64,000 bases of DNA from Prolixibacter bellariivorans ATCC BAA-1284 (GCF_000621705.1 NZ_KK211332.1:412323-476322); one strand, 5' to 3'; positions 34,389-43,919 are shown, numbered from the stretch's first letter. Made by a program: numbers and translations. Notes: generated from the letters alone by a model not told the origin.

Positions 34389-36002
34389 CTAAGCGTTCTG
34401 TTCACTCTTCATTTTTTCGGCGCGAATGCGGCGAGCTGCTTTCTGGATACATTCCCTTCTCGGAACAATCACTGACACACCCTCGTAATTCACTTCTTTT
34501 TCGAGCAATTCTACCAGTTGATCGTGATTTTTGGGATGCGCTTCAATGGTATGTAAGTGATCGGGATCAACGCCCAGACCAAGACAAATGGATTCTATTT
34601 TGCCCAAAGCTGCCGAATCTTGTCCGCCGGTCATCGAAACCGATTCGTTGTCGCAAATCAGTACCGTAATCGGCGTTTTCTCGTTCACAGCGTCCAGCAA
34701 ACCCGTCATTCCTGAATGGGTAAAAGTGGAATCGCCAATTACGGCAACCGATGGAAACAATCCTGCATCAGCGGCACCTTTGGCCATGGTTATCGAGGCG
34801 CCCATATCCACACAGGAATTGATAGATGAGTAAGGCGGCAAGGCACCCAGCGTGTAACAGCCGATATCGGAGAACACGTGCCCGTCGCCAAATGGCTCCA
34901 TCACCAAATTCAATGCTTTGTAGGTATCATGATGGCTGCAGCCTTTGCACAGCGCCGGTGGACGATTCGCCAGCACATCCGGCGCTTTTTCGCCTTCTTT
35001 TACAGGAATTCCTAACGCTTTCGCGACATGGTCGGGATTCAATTCTCCCATACGCGGTAAAGTTCCATCGAGGCGGCCCAGAATGCGACGGCCACGACAG
35101 AAGAAACCACTCAGCAACTCTTCTACCAGCGGGTAACCTTCTTCAAGTACCAAAATCTCATCTACCTGCTGTTCAAGCTTGGTCAGCATGTCTTCCGGCA
35201 ACGGGTACTGACTGAGTTTTACATGCGGATAAGGGCATTCATCCGGGTAGTTTTCCTTCAGGTAATTATAGGTAATGCCGCAGCAAATAATTCCCAGGCT
35301 TTTATCCTCGCCATCAAAAAACTGGTTGAACGATGCCTTTTCTGCACTTTCGCGGAAAGAATCCTGCTTTTCCAGCAGACCAGCGTAACGCTTGCGGGCA
35401 ATGGCCGGAAGCAACACAAATTGTCTGGGGTCTTTCGGCAATGAACCTGTATTTTCAGGCATCGGTTCTACGGTTTCCACGCCGGCACGCGAGTGCGCCA
35501 AACGGGTGGTAATGCGCAGCAAGACCGGAACGCCCAGCTTTTCGGATAATTCAAATCCGGTACGGGCCATTTCGTAGGCCTCCTGCTGGTTGGATGGCTC
35601 CAAGATAGGCAGCATGGAAAACTTTCCGTAGAAACGGGAATCCTGTTCGTTCTGAGACGAGTGCATCGAAGGATCGTCGGCAACGGTGACAATCAATCCA
35701 CCGTTCACACCGGTAATGGCCGAATTGACAAATGCATCGGCAGCTACGTTTAATCCCACGTGTTTCATGCAAACCATGGCGCGCTTGCCGGCATACGACA
35801 TGCCCAGGGCTGTTTCCATAGCCGTTTTCTCGTTAGCCGACCATTCGCGATGAATTTTTCGCTCCTTTGCTATCGCATTCTCCTGAACATATTCGGTGAT
35901 TTCGGTGGAAGGAGTCCCGGGATAGGCATAGACGCCCGACATTCCTCCGTCGATCGCGCCCTGTCCGATGGCCTCCACCCCGAGCAGTAATTTTTTAGTC
36001 AT
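34389..36002 (-). CDS. iorA: Indolepyruvate ferredoxin oxidoreductase, alpha subunit (without C-terminal ferredoxin domain)
   Basis: A 537-residue TPP-dependent subunit. The N-terminal pyrimidine-binding domain starts G-V-E-A-I-G-Q-G-A-I-D-G, and the TPP domain has A-L-C-K-G-C-S-H-H and G-D-S-T-F-T-H-S-G-M-T-G. Archaeal IorA carries two [4Fe-4S] ferredoxin motifs at its C-terminus; here the protein ends soon after V-P-R-R-E-C-I-Q-K with no CxxCxxCxxxCP cluster motif. Electrons must therefore leave through the other iron-sulfur site or a separate ferredoxin. Confidence 0.93.
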   Translation of the reverse strand: MTKKLLLGVEAIGQGAIDGGMSGVYAYPGTPSTEITEYVQENAIAKERKIHREWSANEKTAMETALGMSYAGKRAMVCMKHVGLNVAADAFVNSAITGVNGGLIVTVADDPSMHSSQNEQDSRFYGKFSMLPILEPSNQQEAYEMARTGFELSEKLGVPVLLRITTRLAHSRAGVETVEPMPENTGSLPKDPRQFVLLPAIARKRYAGLLEKQDSFRESAEKASFNQFFDGEDKSLGIICCGITYNYLKENYPDECPYPHVKLSQYPLPEDMLTKLEQQVDEILVLEEGYPLVEELLSGFFCRGRRILGRLDGTLPRMGELNPDHVAKALGIPVKEGEKAPDVLANRPPALCKGCSHHDTYKALNLVMEPFGDGHVFSDIGCYTLGALPPYSSINSCVDMGASITMAKGAADAGLFPSVAVIGDSTFTHSGMTGLLDAVNEKTPITVLICDNESVSMTGGQDSAALGKIESICLGLGVDPDHLHTIEAHPKNHDQLVELLEKEVNYEGVSVIVPRRECIQKAARRIRAEKMKSEQNA

Positions 36003-36095
36003 AGCGTGTATGTACGTTTTATCGGTTTGTGTTGTTGAATCTTGTCCATTAGATTCTTAAAGCAACGGAAAAAACGTACCAATAAAAATGACCGA

Positions 36096-36118
36096 ATGCA
36101 GGATTCAACGTCCTGCAT
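36096..36118 (-). terminator. Hairpin downstream of the YjbQ gene, possible terminator
   Basis: ATGCAGGA/TCCTGCAT (8 bp) with loop TTCAACG, 63 bp after the YjbQ stop. The following T-run on the minus strand is short and interrupted, so it may instead be an interspersed palindrome. Confidence 0.4.
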
Positions 36119-36180
36119 CCGCTATGACCTAATATAAAATGTTTCTAAACCAGATGAATAAATAGAGGTACAATCTGTGG

Positions 36181-36594
36181 CTATTCGCCCATAATCGTCA
36201 CCACAATCTTGCGCGAACCACCGCGGTTCCGGAATTCGCAGAGATAAATTCCCTGCCAGGTTCCCAGATTTAGGCGACCATTGGTTACCGGAATCGTGAG
36301 GTTTGCCCCCAGAAGTGACGATTTTAAATGAGCAGGCATATCATCAGAACCTTCCAACACATGCGTAAAAACCGGATCATTTTCCGGGACCAACTTGTTC
36401 ATGAACGATTCGAAATCATCGCGCACCGATGGATCGGCATTTTCATTCAGCGAAAGCGCCGCCGACGTATGCTTGATCAACAAATGAACCAGTCCCGCTT
36501 TGGGTAGCTCGGGAAGCTGCCGCTGAATTTCACTCGTGATTAAATGGTAACCTCGCAGATATGGAGAAAGAGTAATTTCGAATTGCTTCATCAT
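36181..36594 (-). CDS. YjbQ/UPF0047 family protein
   Basis: A 137-residue protein (Met1 or Met2 possible). It has the UPF0047 signature L-L-I-K-H-T-S-A-A-L-S-L-N-E-N, D-P-S-V-R-D-D and the C-terminal W-Q-G-I-Y-L-C-E-F. YjbQ of E. coli has weak thiamine-phosphate-synthase activity and can rescue a thiE mutant, but its true role is unclear. It lies 29 bp after the CAP-domain gene on the same strand and may be the last gene of that operon. Confidence 0.93.
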   Translation of the reverse strand: MMKQFEITLSPYLRGYHLITSEIQRQLPELPKAGLVHLLIKHTSAALSLNENADPSVRDDFESFMNKLVPENDPVFTHVLEGSDDMPAHLKSSLLGANLTIPVTNGRLNLGTWQGIYLCEFRNRGGSRKIVVTIMGE

Positions 36595-36623
36595 AACGAT
36601 TCATCTTATTGATTTCTGAATGG

Positions 36624-37364
36624 TTATTTGGTGCCGAAATCCTGAACCAGGTAGTTTTGGAATTTGCTTGCTGTATTCCGGTAAAAACCGATACCAACCA
36701 CTTTATACGAACTATTAAGAATATTTTTTCGATGACCGACACCTGATATACCTGTGTCGATAATCAGGAGCTTGACAAAGGAGATAGCCGCTCCGTTCGG
36801 ATCCGATTCGGCATTGTAGGATGGATACGATCCGGCAGCGATGTTTTCTCCTACCGAACCGGTGTAACCTTCAGCCTGAGCACGCGATTGCGGCGTACCG
36901 TTTTCGGTGTGCCCAAAAACATTATGGTCGGCCATGTACTTCGCATACTTCGTTGCAGAAGTTGTCAACAGATCATTCAATGCTAAGGCATTTACAGCAG
37001 AGCGGCTGGTTAAATCATTGTAGGCACCATTGTCGGAACCTGAGTTATATTCACTTTTCAATCGTTGATTAGCATAATCCGCCGGCTTCGTCCGGGCAAA
37101 ATTAATTTCCGCCAGCATCGCATCTTTAAAGGTCACATTCCCCGACGGTGTGGTCGATGTCGTGTCCGGCGGTGTAGAAGTTGATGTTGACGTGGTGTCC
37201 GTCGTGGCAGTTGACGTTGAATCCTGAACGCTCCCGCTACCTGGTTGATTCGGCAAAGGAACCAACGTTTCGTCCGGCGAACAACTCCATCCCAACGCTA
37301 CCCAAAATAATACGGCCACTATCCGGCCGGCGACCCAATAATTCTTCTGTTTTTTCTGTTTCAT
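36624..37364 (-). CDS. CAP-domain (SCP/PR1-like) lipoprotein with Ser/Thr-rich linker
   Basis: About 246 residues from the ATG at 37364. The N-terminus is basic (M-K-Q-K-K-Q-K-N) with a hydrophobic helix ending ...L-G-W-S-C, a relaxed lipobox, so it is probably a surface or periplasmic lipoprotein. A linker of about 45 residues is almost only Ser, Thr, Asp and Pro, then the CAP domain (about 90-246) shows N-F-A-R-T-K-P, H-N-V-F-G-H-T, G-E-N-I-A-A-G and G-H-R-K-N-I-L-N, including the conserved His and Glu residues. It begins 10 bp after the phosphatase-like gene. Confidence 0.85.
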   Translation of the reverse strand: MKQKKQKNYWVAGRIVAVLFWVALGWSCSPDETLVPLPNQPGSGSVQDSTSTATTDTTSTSTSTPPDTTSTTPSGNVTFKDAMLAEINFARTKPADYANQRLKSEYNSGSDNGAYNDLTSRSAVNALALNDLLTTSATKYAKYMADHNVFGHTENGTPQSRAQAEGYTGSVGENIAAGSYPSYNAESDPNGAAISFVKLLIIDTGISGVGHRKNILNSSYKVVGIGFYRNTASKFQNYLVQDFGTK

Positions 37365-37374
37365 TTTCCCCCTT

Positions 37375-37800
37375 TTAAAATTCCAGCCCCAACTTGCGAA
37401 CGGCATAGTTGAAGGCATAATCATCTATCTCATCTACACTCTGGCGATATATTTTCAATCGCTCTTTCTCCTCACCCGTTGACAGTTTCGGATCGTCAAA
37501 AATGGCCTCCTCCACTGTTGCCGACGGGTATTTACTCATCGCTTCACTGGTCGCCAAGGGGGTAAGCGTAATGACTTGGTCGAAATCACTTTCTTCCAAA
37601 TCGCCCAGTGTTTTACTTTTGGCTTCACGGATATCCACCACCGCTTCAATCATCGCCTTCACGGCAAACGCATCCATGTCGCAGGGCTTCAAACCGGCAC
37701 TTCGAATTACCACATTATTCCGCGTATAATAGCGTAGCCATCCCTCCAACATTTGCGAACGGGCAGCATTTTCTGTGGTCAATATCAAAACTTTCGCCAT
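37375..37800 (-). CDS. LMW phosphatase/ArsC-fold protein lacking the catalytic cysteine
   Basis: A 141-residue protein with the low-molecular-weight protein-tyrosine phosphatase fold. The P-loop should read C-x5-R-S; here it reads T-T-E-N-A-A-R-S at residues 8-15, with Thr8 where the nucleophilic Cys belongs, while Asn11, Arg14 and Ser15 and the downstream D-D-P acid loop are kept. The only cysteine (Cys39) is outside the active site, so the thioredoxin-linked arsenate reductase cycle is also impossible. It is probably a binding protein or pseudo-enzyme. It begins 3 bp after the anSME-like gene and is in its operon. Confidence 0.85.
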   Translation of the reverse strand: MAKVLILTTENAARSQMLEGWLRYYTRNNVVIRSAGLKPCDMDAFAVKAMIEAVVDIREAKSKTLGDLEESDFDQVITLTPLATSEAMSKYPSATVEEAIFDDPKLSTGEEKERLKIYRQSVDEIDDYAFNYAVRKLGLEF

Positions 37801-37803
37801 AAA

Positions 37804-39006
37804 TTACTTCTTCACAAAATCCTTAAATGCGTTATACGTCCCACCGGTCTGCTGATATTCCTGGTAATCGGACTGCTGTTTTTTCCATTCAGCGGCCATC
37901 TGTGTCAGCACGCCATCGGCATGTTCGAAAAACATCATATGTGCTTCACAAAAACGTGGTTTCCGATGATCGCGCGGGTCCTTAATACGGTCCTTGGTGC
38001 AACCACCGTAACACTTCGTATACCAACGGCATTGACGACATTTTACCGGAACAGCACTCTTCGCACGTCCAAAAGACTGTTGCTTCCTGGAATTCAACAT
38101 ATTAACAATTTTGTCATGTCGAATATTTCCCAACCGGTATTTCGGATCGACAAAAAAGTCACATGAATAAACGTTGCCGTTGTGCTCAATCACCGTGTAA
38201 ACGCCGCATTCGCGCATAAAAGCACACTCGGGGGCTTCCATTCCCACGTACGTGTGAAAAACCGTTTCGAAATGACGAATGGACGTGGTGGGTTGTCCAT
38301 TTTCAAAATCGGCCAGCCACAGATCGAAAAGTTCGACCAGGAACTTGCCATATTTCTCCGCCGTCACCGAAAAGGATGCTGCTTGGGTGGGATCATCCTT
38401 GTCCGGTTCCACAATAGGAATGAACTGCATGTAAGTTAAACCAAGACGCTTATAATAATTGTAGAGTTCCTCTGCGTAATCAGCCGAGTAATCGGTCACA
38501 CAACACATGGCATTTACCGCCACGCCTTCTTCCAACAACATCTTCGCCACATTCTCCACCTTTTCCCAGGTAGGCTGTTCACCTTTATCCTTACGGAAGC
38601 GGTCGTGAATATGTTGCGGGCCATCCAGCGACAAACCGATCAGCCAGTCATATTCCTTGAAAAATTTGGCCCAGTCACGGTCCAGCAATGTACCGTTGGT
38701 TTGAAAACCGTTACCGACAATTTTTCCGTAACCGTATTTCTGCTCCAGCTCAATCGCCCGCTTGTAGAAGTCCAGTCCCATCAAAGCCGGTTCACCACCT
38801 TGCCAGGCAATGGAAACGTTCTGCCCGGACTGCTGCATCACCTGCCTGATCATCTCTTCCTGGATTTCCGGCGACATCCGGTGCACTTTCGTATCCGGAA
38901 ACAGCTCGTCCTTCTCCAGGTAAAAACAGTAACTGCAATCGAGATTACAGTCAGGACCGGCAGGTTTTACCAGTACCGAATTCAATGGTTTGTAACGTAC
39001 ACTCAC
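37804..39006 (-). CDS. Anaerobic sulfatase-maturase-like radical SAM/SPASM protein
   Basis: A 400-residue protein starting at GTG (39004-39006). The radical SAM motif C-N-L-D-C-S-Y-C is at 20-27, the SAM-binding G-G-E-P near 70, and L-S-L-D-G-P follows. The C-terminal SPASM domain has C..E-C-G-V-Y, the C-D-F-F-V cysteine and C-R-Q-C-R-W-Y-T-K-C-Y-G-G-C, binding two extra clusters. anSMEs oxidise a Cys or Ser in sulfatases to formylglycine. No sulfatase is in this window; the enzyme is co-transcribed with the dead-phosphatase and CAP-lipoprotein genes. A TATGTTTG box lies about 55 bp upstream. Confidence 0.92.
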   Translation of the reverse strand: MSVRYKPLNSVLVKPAGPDCNLDCSYCFYLEKDELFPDTKVHRMSPEIQEEMIRQVMQQSGQNVSIAWQGGEPALMGLDFYKRAIELEQKYGYGKIVGNGFQTNGTLLDRDWAKFFKEYDWLIGLSLDGPQHIHDRFRKDKGEQPTWEKVENVAKMLLEEGVAVNAMCCVTDYSADYAEELYNYYKRLGLTYMQFIPIVEPDKDDPTQAASFSVTAEKYGKFLVELFDLWLADFENGQPTTSIRHFETVFHTYVGMEAPECAFMRECGVYTVIEHNGNVYSCDFFVDPKYRLGNIRHDKIVNMLNSRKQQSFGRAKSAVPVKCRQCRWYTKCYGGCTKDRIKDPRDHRKPRFCEAHMMFFEHADGVLTQMAAEWKKQQSDYQEYQQTGGTYNAFKDFVKK

Positions 39007-39060
39007 GGAAAAATCTATACTCTACAATTCTTTCTCAGTCTCACAAATGTGTGATATTTG

Positions 39061-39068
39061 CAAACATA
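39061..39068 (-). promoter_or_regulatory. Promoter -7 box (TATGTTTG) of the anSME operon
   Basis: Exact TAnnTTTG match on the minus strand, 54 bp before the GTG start, predicting a leader of about 45-50 nt. Confidence 0.55.
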
Positions 39069-39177
39069 GTCAAAAATATGAGCGGGGAAAAATCATTCAT
39101 TTAGTTTAAATTCGCTCAATTCAGACGATTTAACCATCTTTATGGTAACCAAATTTACGTTGAAGCGCCCGATTCTT

Positions 39178-41637
39178 ATGAGAAAATTTTTCGTCGCTTT
39201 TTCTATGTTCATCTGCTTGCTGACTATTTCTTTAACAGGAAAAAGTCAGACACTGACAGCTCATGTCAAAGGACAGGTGACCGACGAAAAAGGGAAGCCG
39301 CTCGAATTGGTCAATATTTCCCTCGAAGGTTTGGCCGTTGGTACCAGTTCCGACGAAAATGGTCAGTTCATTCTGCAGGTTCCGGCCCGAAAGGAAGAAA
39401 CGCTTTATATTTCCCGGGTTGGGTATCAGTCGATAGAAATGAAAATTTTGCTCGCTCCGGGTGAAGAAAAAACGATTACACCGGTGCTGAAGCTGCTTCC
39501 CGGAAAAATCGATGAAGTGACTGTTTCGGAAGCCCGCCGGCAGAAAAACGGGATGAGCACGCTGAATCCGAAATTAACGACTCATATACCAGAAGTTTCG
39601 GGGGGAGGTGTGGAAGCACTGCTGAAAACCATGCCGGGCGTTTATTCCAACAATGAGCTCAGTTCCCGTTACTCGGTTCGCGGTGGAAACTTCGATGAAA
39701 ACCTGGTGTACATCAACGGAATTGAAGTTTACCGGCCGTTCCTGGTTCGTTCGGGGCAGCAGGAAGGTTTGAGCATCATCAATCCTGACATGGTTTCGTC
39801 CATTGAGTTTTCGTCAGGAGGTTTCGATGCTTCGTATGGCGATAAAATGTCCTCGGTGCTCGATATTCATTACCGGAAGCCTCAACAAACAGCCGCATCC
39901 GCGGAAATAAGTTTGCTGGGAGCTTCGGCTCATTTCGAAGGGACGGCGTTGAAAAACCGGTTCACACATACGACCGGAATCCGCTACAAAACCAACCGGT
40001 ATTTGTTGGGAACATTGGACCAGAAAGGTGATTACTCCCCCAACTTCCTCGATTTCCAGACTTACCTCACCTACCAGTTTTCACCTAAATTGACTTTGGG
40101 CTTTTTGGGAAATATTGCCTCGAATGTTTACCAGTTTATTCCGACAACCCGGGAAACTCAATACGGAACCTGGAGCCAGGTGTACCAGCTGAAAATTTAC
40201 TTCGACGGTCAAGAGAAAGACCGCTACGAAACCAAACTCGGTGCGTTGAACCTCGATTTTCATCCAATAGATAAGCTTCACTTGAAACTAACCGCTTCCG
40301 CTTTTCATTCGGTGGAAACAGAACGATACGACATTCTGGGACAATACCTGCTGAATGAAGTAGACATCTCTCCCGGTTCTGCCACATACGCCGACAGCAC
40401 CATGAACATTGGCATTGGCTCCTATCTCGACCATGCACGCAACAATCTGGATGCCCGCGTGATGAGTCTTGAGCACCGCGGCGAACTTCGGGAAGGCAAT
40501 CACAAAGTGGACTGGGGATTGCAATTCCGGCACGAAACGTTTGATGAGAAAATCAACGAATGGCAAATGCGCGATTCAGCCGGTTATTCGCTTCCGCGAA
40601 ATGATCAGTCTGTGGAGCTTTATCAATCGGTGAATGCAAAAAACAATATCAGCAGCAACCGGTTTTCCGGTTTTGTGCAGGATACCTGGACCATTCCGGT
40701 GGCCGGTGGTAACGTATACCTTAACGGTGGAATCAGGGCACAATACTGGAATTTCAATAACCAATCTATCGTGAGTCCACGCATTTCGGCCACCTGGTAT
40801 CCGAACTGGAAAAAGAATTATGTCTTTAGGGTGGCGTGGGGTAAATACCAGCAAATGCCTTTTTTCAAGGAATTGCAAACCATCGATGGACAAATCAACC
40901 GGAACGTGAAGGCGCAGGAAGCGACACATTATGTGGCTGGAGTCGATCATTTGTTTCGGCTGTGGGAACGCCCGTTTAAACTATCGTCAGAGTTGTATTA
41001 CAAGTCGCTCCGGAACCTGATTCCTTACCAGATTGACAACATTCGTATCCGTTACCTTTCGGGAGAAGTAGCCAAAGGTTATGCGTACGGCCTCGATATG
41101 AAACTGAACGGCGAATTTGTGAGCGGCATTCAGTCCTGGGCCAGTCTTTCACTCATGAAAACAGAAGAAGACATCATCGGTGACCAACACACTATAACCG
41201 ATGCCAACGGAAATACGCAGATTGTTTATCCCGGATACATTCCGCGTCCAACGGACCAGCGCGTCAATTTCAGTCTCTTTTTTCAGGATTACTTTCCGGG
41301 ATATCCGTCCATTAAAATGTATCTGACACTTCATTACGGTTCGAAATTGCCTTTCGGCCCTCCGAACAGCAAGCGTTGGATGGACACTTTCCGGATGCCG
41401 CCTTACCGCCGGGTCGATATTGGTTTTACCAAAACATTGTTTTCCGGTGAAAACCGAAATATGAAAACCCGATTAGGCGTTAAAAATGCTTCCGTTTCTC
41501 TGGAAGTTTTCAACCTGATGGACATCAACAATACCATTTCCTATTTCTGGGTAACCGATGTGTACAACCAAATGCATGCGGTGCCCAACTACCTGACGGG
41601 AAGAAGAATCAACCTGAAACTTTCGGCCCGATTTTAA
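39178..41637 (+). CDS. TonB-dependent outer-membrane receptor with carboxypeptidase-regulatory-like N-terminus
   Basis: About 819 residues from the ATG at 39178, which gives a clean signal peptide (M-R-K-F-F-V-A-F-S-M-F); an ATG at 39142 is also in frame. Residues about 30-115 form the CarboxypepD_reg-like beta domain (V-K-G-Q-V-T-D-E-K-G-K-P). The plug domain follows (L-L-K-T-M-P-G-V-Y, Y-S-V-R-G-G-N-F-D-E-N), then a 22-strand-type barrel ending in aromatic ...L-S-A-R-F. It is shorter than SusC proteins and has no SusD partner. The ligand is unknown. Confidence 0.93.
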   Translation: MRKFFVAFSMFICLLTISLTGKSQTLTAHVKGQVTDEKGKPLELVNISLEGLAVGTSSDENGQFILQVPARKEETLYISRVGYQSIEMKILLAPGEEKTITPVLKLLPGKIDEVTVSEARRQKNGMSTLNPKLTTHIPEVSGGGVEALLKTMPGVYSNNELSSRYSVRGGNFDENLVYINGIEVYRPFLVRSGQQEGLSIINPDMVSSIEFSSGGFDASYGDKMSSVLDIHYRKPQQTAASAEISLLGASAHFEGTALKNRFTHTTGIRYKTNRYLLGTLDQKGDYSPNFLDFQTYLTYQFSPKLTLGFLGNIASNVYQFIPTTRETQYGTWSQVYQLKIYFDGQEKDRYETKLGALNLDFHPIDKLHLKLTASAFHSVETERYDILGQYLLNEVDISPGSATYADSTMNIGIGSYLDHARNNLDARVMSLEHRGELREGNHKVDWGLQFRHETFDEKINEWQMRDSAGYSLPRNDQSVELYQSVNAKNNISSNRFSGFVQDTWTIPVAGGNVYLNGGIRAQYWNFNNQSIVSPRISATWYPNWKKNYVFRVAWGKYQQMPFFKELQTIDGQINRNVKAQEATHYVAGVDHLFRLWERPFKLSSELYYKSLRNLIPYQIDNIRIRYLSGEVAKGYAYGLDMKLNGEFVSGIQSWASLSLMKTEEDIIGDQHTITDANGNTQIVYPGYIPRPTDQRVNFSLFFQDYFPGYPSIKMYLTLHYGSKLPFGPPNSKRWMDTFRMPPYRRVDIGFTKTLFSGENRNMKTRLGVKNASVSLEVFNLMDINNTISYFWVTDVYNQMHAVPNYLTGRRINLKLSARF

Positions 41638-41714
41638 CGGCCTTGGCAGATTTCCGATTTTCAGCTAATTTCGGAGCCGGGAATGACACAAACCTTTCAT
41701 CAACACTGAAACAA

Positions 41715-43763
41715 ATGACCTTTTTATATCCGACATATTTCTGGGCACTGTTCCTCATTCTCATTCCCATTATTATCCACATTTTCAAATTCAGACGGTA
41801 CACCACGGTTTACTTCAGTAATGTCAGGGCACTCAGCCAACTGAAAAAAGAGAAGAAGCAGCAAAAACACCTGAAAGAATTGTTAATTCTGGCAAGTCGT
41901 ATTCTGGCCATCGCGTTCCTGGTTACGGCTTTCGCCCATCCGTTTATTCCGCCGAAGAATGCATCAGGCACAGCCAATTTCGATAGAGCCGGCATATACA
42001 TCGACAATTCCTTTAGCATGCTGGCCGGCTCTGAGGGAAACAACCTACTGGAACAAGCCAAGCAGGAAGCATTGAATCTGGCCAATACTTATCCGGCTGA
42101 CACCAAATTTGCCTTGGTCACAAACGATTTATCGCTGCAAAATCAGCGTTTGCTCGACCGGAGTATGTTGATCAACCGAATCAGTGCCCTGGAAGCCACT
42201 CCTGTCCGACCGCAATTGTCGCAAGTCATGCGGGTTCTTTCAACACGATTGAAAAGTGAAAATAGTTCGGGTGCCACTCCGGTCTATCTCTTCAGCGACT
42301 TCCAGAAGAACATCGCGGATATTCAGCAAATAAAAACGGATACCTTGATGAGCCTGAATGTTGACTTATTGAAGGCAAAGCAAGTCAACAACCTGCTGGT
42401 CGATTCGGCTTGGTTTGCCGTACCCGGAAGAATTAAAGGAACTGCTGAAACGCTTTATGCCCGCGTCAAAAATAACGGCGACCAGGAATTGACAGACGTT
42501 CCGATGCGTTATATTGAAAACGATTCGCTGCGGGCAGTCACCAGTTTTGACCTTAAGCCGAACCAGAAAAAAACCGTTTCGCTGAAATTCACCGCCCGGA
42601 GTGCGGGAATCAAAAATGCCCGGGTTGAACTGACCGATTATCCGGTAACGTATGACAACACGCTTTATCTCGGTTTCCGGGTAACCGAACGAATAAATGC
42701 GCTGGTGATTCACGGAAACAGTGAAAGCGAAAAATATCTCTCAGCATTACTGAAAACAGACAGTCTGGTGCATTACCAGGAAGCTGGCTGGCAACAGGTC
42801 CGGACCGGCGACTTCAGTAAGCAACAGATTATCTTCCTTACTCAGCTTCCGGAGCTTTCTTCCGGATTGACAGCAAGTCTGGCGCAATTTATCAGGCAGG
42901 GCGGAACGGTTGTCTTTTTCCCTGCGAAAAACGGTGATTTGGAATCTTACAACCAATTCATCACCGAAATGCAGGGAAATCCTTACTCCGCAACCGCCGA
43001 CACCACTTCCATGCACATTGCAAAGCTTGATGTCACGAACCCTCTTTTTCAGGACGTTTTCAGTGGCCCCAATCCTGACGGAGATTTGCCTGAAGTAAAA
43101 ATTCATTTTCCCAGCCAAACCGTTCAATCCAAAGCCTTGCCCATTCTGACATTGGCCAATGGTAATTTACTTCTCAGCGAAAGTCAGCCCGGGAAAGGAA
43201 AATTCTTCCTCTTCACGCTGCCATCAACTTCCGAAAACCGCCAATTTTTCACCCATGCGCTGTTTGTACCGTTGATTTATAAAATGGTATTGAACAGTGT
43301 GCAAGGTTCGCCGTTGTATTACACCATCGGACGGAATAAAGTGATTGACCTTCCTTTTCCGGGAAACGGGAATTCGCAGGGAGAAATGAAACTGTTGGGA
43401 GTTGGTAATTCGTTTGATTGGTTACCCACAATACAACCGCTTCCGGGAAACCGGTTTCAAATGAAAACGGGTGCGGTTACGAAAGCCGGGAATTATAAAT
43501 TAACCTCTGGAAACGGAGCCCTACCGTTGGCGTTTAACTATAACCGAAAAGAGTCGGAACCGGTTTGCTATGATGCCAGCCAACTCACAGAACAACTCCA
43601 ACATGCCGGATTCAAACAGGTGCAACTATTTACAACATCCGATGCAAAAATTTCCGACCAATTTAACGTCATCCATAGTGGAAGACAACTTTGGCGGTTC
43701 TTCCTCATCATGGCTATTGGTGCCTTGCTGGCAGAGGTTTTAATTATCCGTTTTTGGAAATAA
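41715..43763 (+). CDS. BatA-domain (N-terminal DUF/aerotolerance-type) membrane protein
   Basis: A 682-residue protein from the ATG at 41715; the longer frame starts in the intergenic region. It opens with M-T-F-L-Y-P-T-Y-F-W-A-L and a membrane helix, the N-terminal BatA domain shared with BatA/BatB, then a second helix (about 58-75) and a VWA-like domain with D-N-S-F-S-M. A further alpha/beta domain, probably glutamine-amidotransferase-like, follows, and a C-terminal helix closes the protein. It lies 77 bp after the TonB receptor. Such proteins are frequent in Bacteroidota; the role is unknown. Confidence 0.82.
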   Translation: MTFLYPTYFWALFLILIPIIIHIFKFRRYTTVYFSNVRALSQLKKEKKQQKHLKELLILASRILAIAFLVTAFAHPFIPPKNASGTANFDRAGIYIDNSFSMLAGSEGNNLLEQAKQEALNLANTYPADTKFALVTNDLSLQNQRLLDRSMLINRISALEATPVRPQLSQVMRVLSTRLKSENSSGATPVYLFSDFQKNIADIQQIKTDTLMSLNVDLLKAKQVNNLLVDSAWFAVPGRIKGTAETLYARVKNNGDQELTDVPMRYIENDSLRAVTSFDLKPNQKKTVSLKFTARSAGIKNARVELTDYPVTYDNTLYLGFRVTERINALVIHGNSESEKYLSALLKTDSLVHYQEAGWQQVRTGDFSKQQIIFLTQLPELSSGLTASLAQFIRQGGTVVFFPAKNGDLESYNQFITEMQGNPYSATADTTSMHIAKLDVTNPLFQDVFSGPNPDGDLPEVKIHFPSQTVQSKALPILTLANGNLLLSESQPGKGKFFLFTLPSTSENRQFFTHALFVPLIYKMVLNSVQGSPLYYTIGRNKVIDLPFPGNGNSQGEMKLLGVGNSFDWLPTIQPLPGNRFQMKTGAVTKAGNYKLTSGNGALPLAFNYNRKESEPVCYDASQLTEQLQHAGFKQVQLFTTSDAKISDQFNVIHSGRQLWRFFLIMAIGALLAEVLIIRFWK

Positions 43764-43919
43764 TCCGGTTACAATTAACAACAGCTTTTCATTTTTCGCT
43801 TCCGGTTTAACGGCAAAATAAAAACCGGGCTATTGCAGAACATTTTGATAATGCAAATAAAATCCGTTAGCTTCAACTCCCGCGGATAGATTTCCACATA
43901 GTATAAAACCAGATTACGT

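Noticed and set aside
37375-37800. Arsenate reductase (ArsC) activity
   Set aside because: The nucleophilic cysteine is replaced by Thr and the resolving cysteines are absent.
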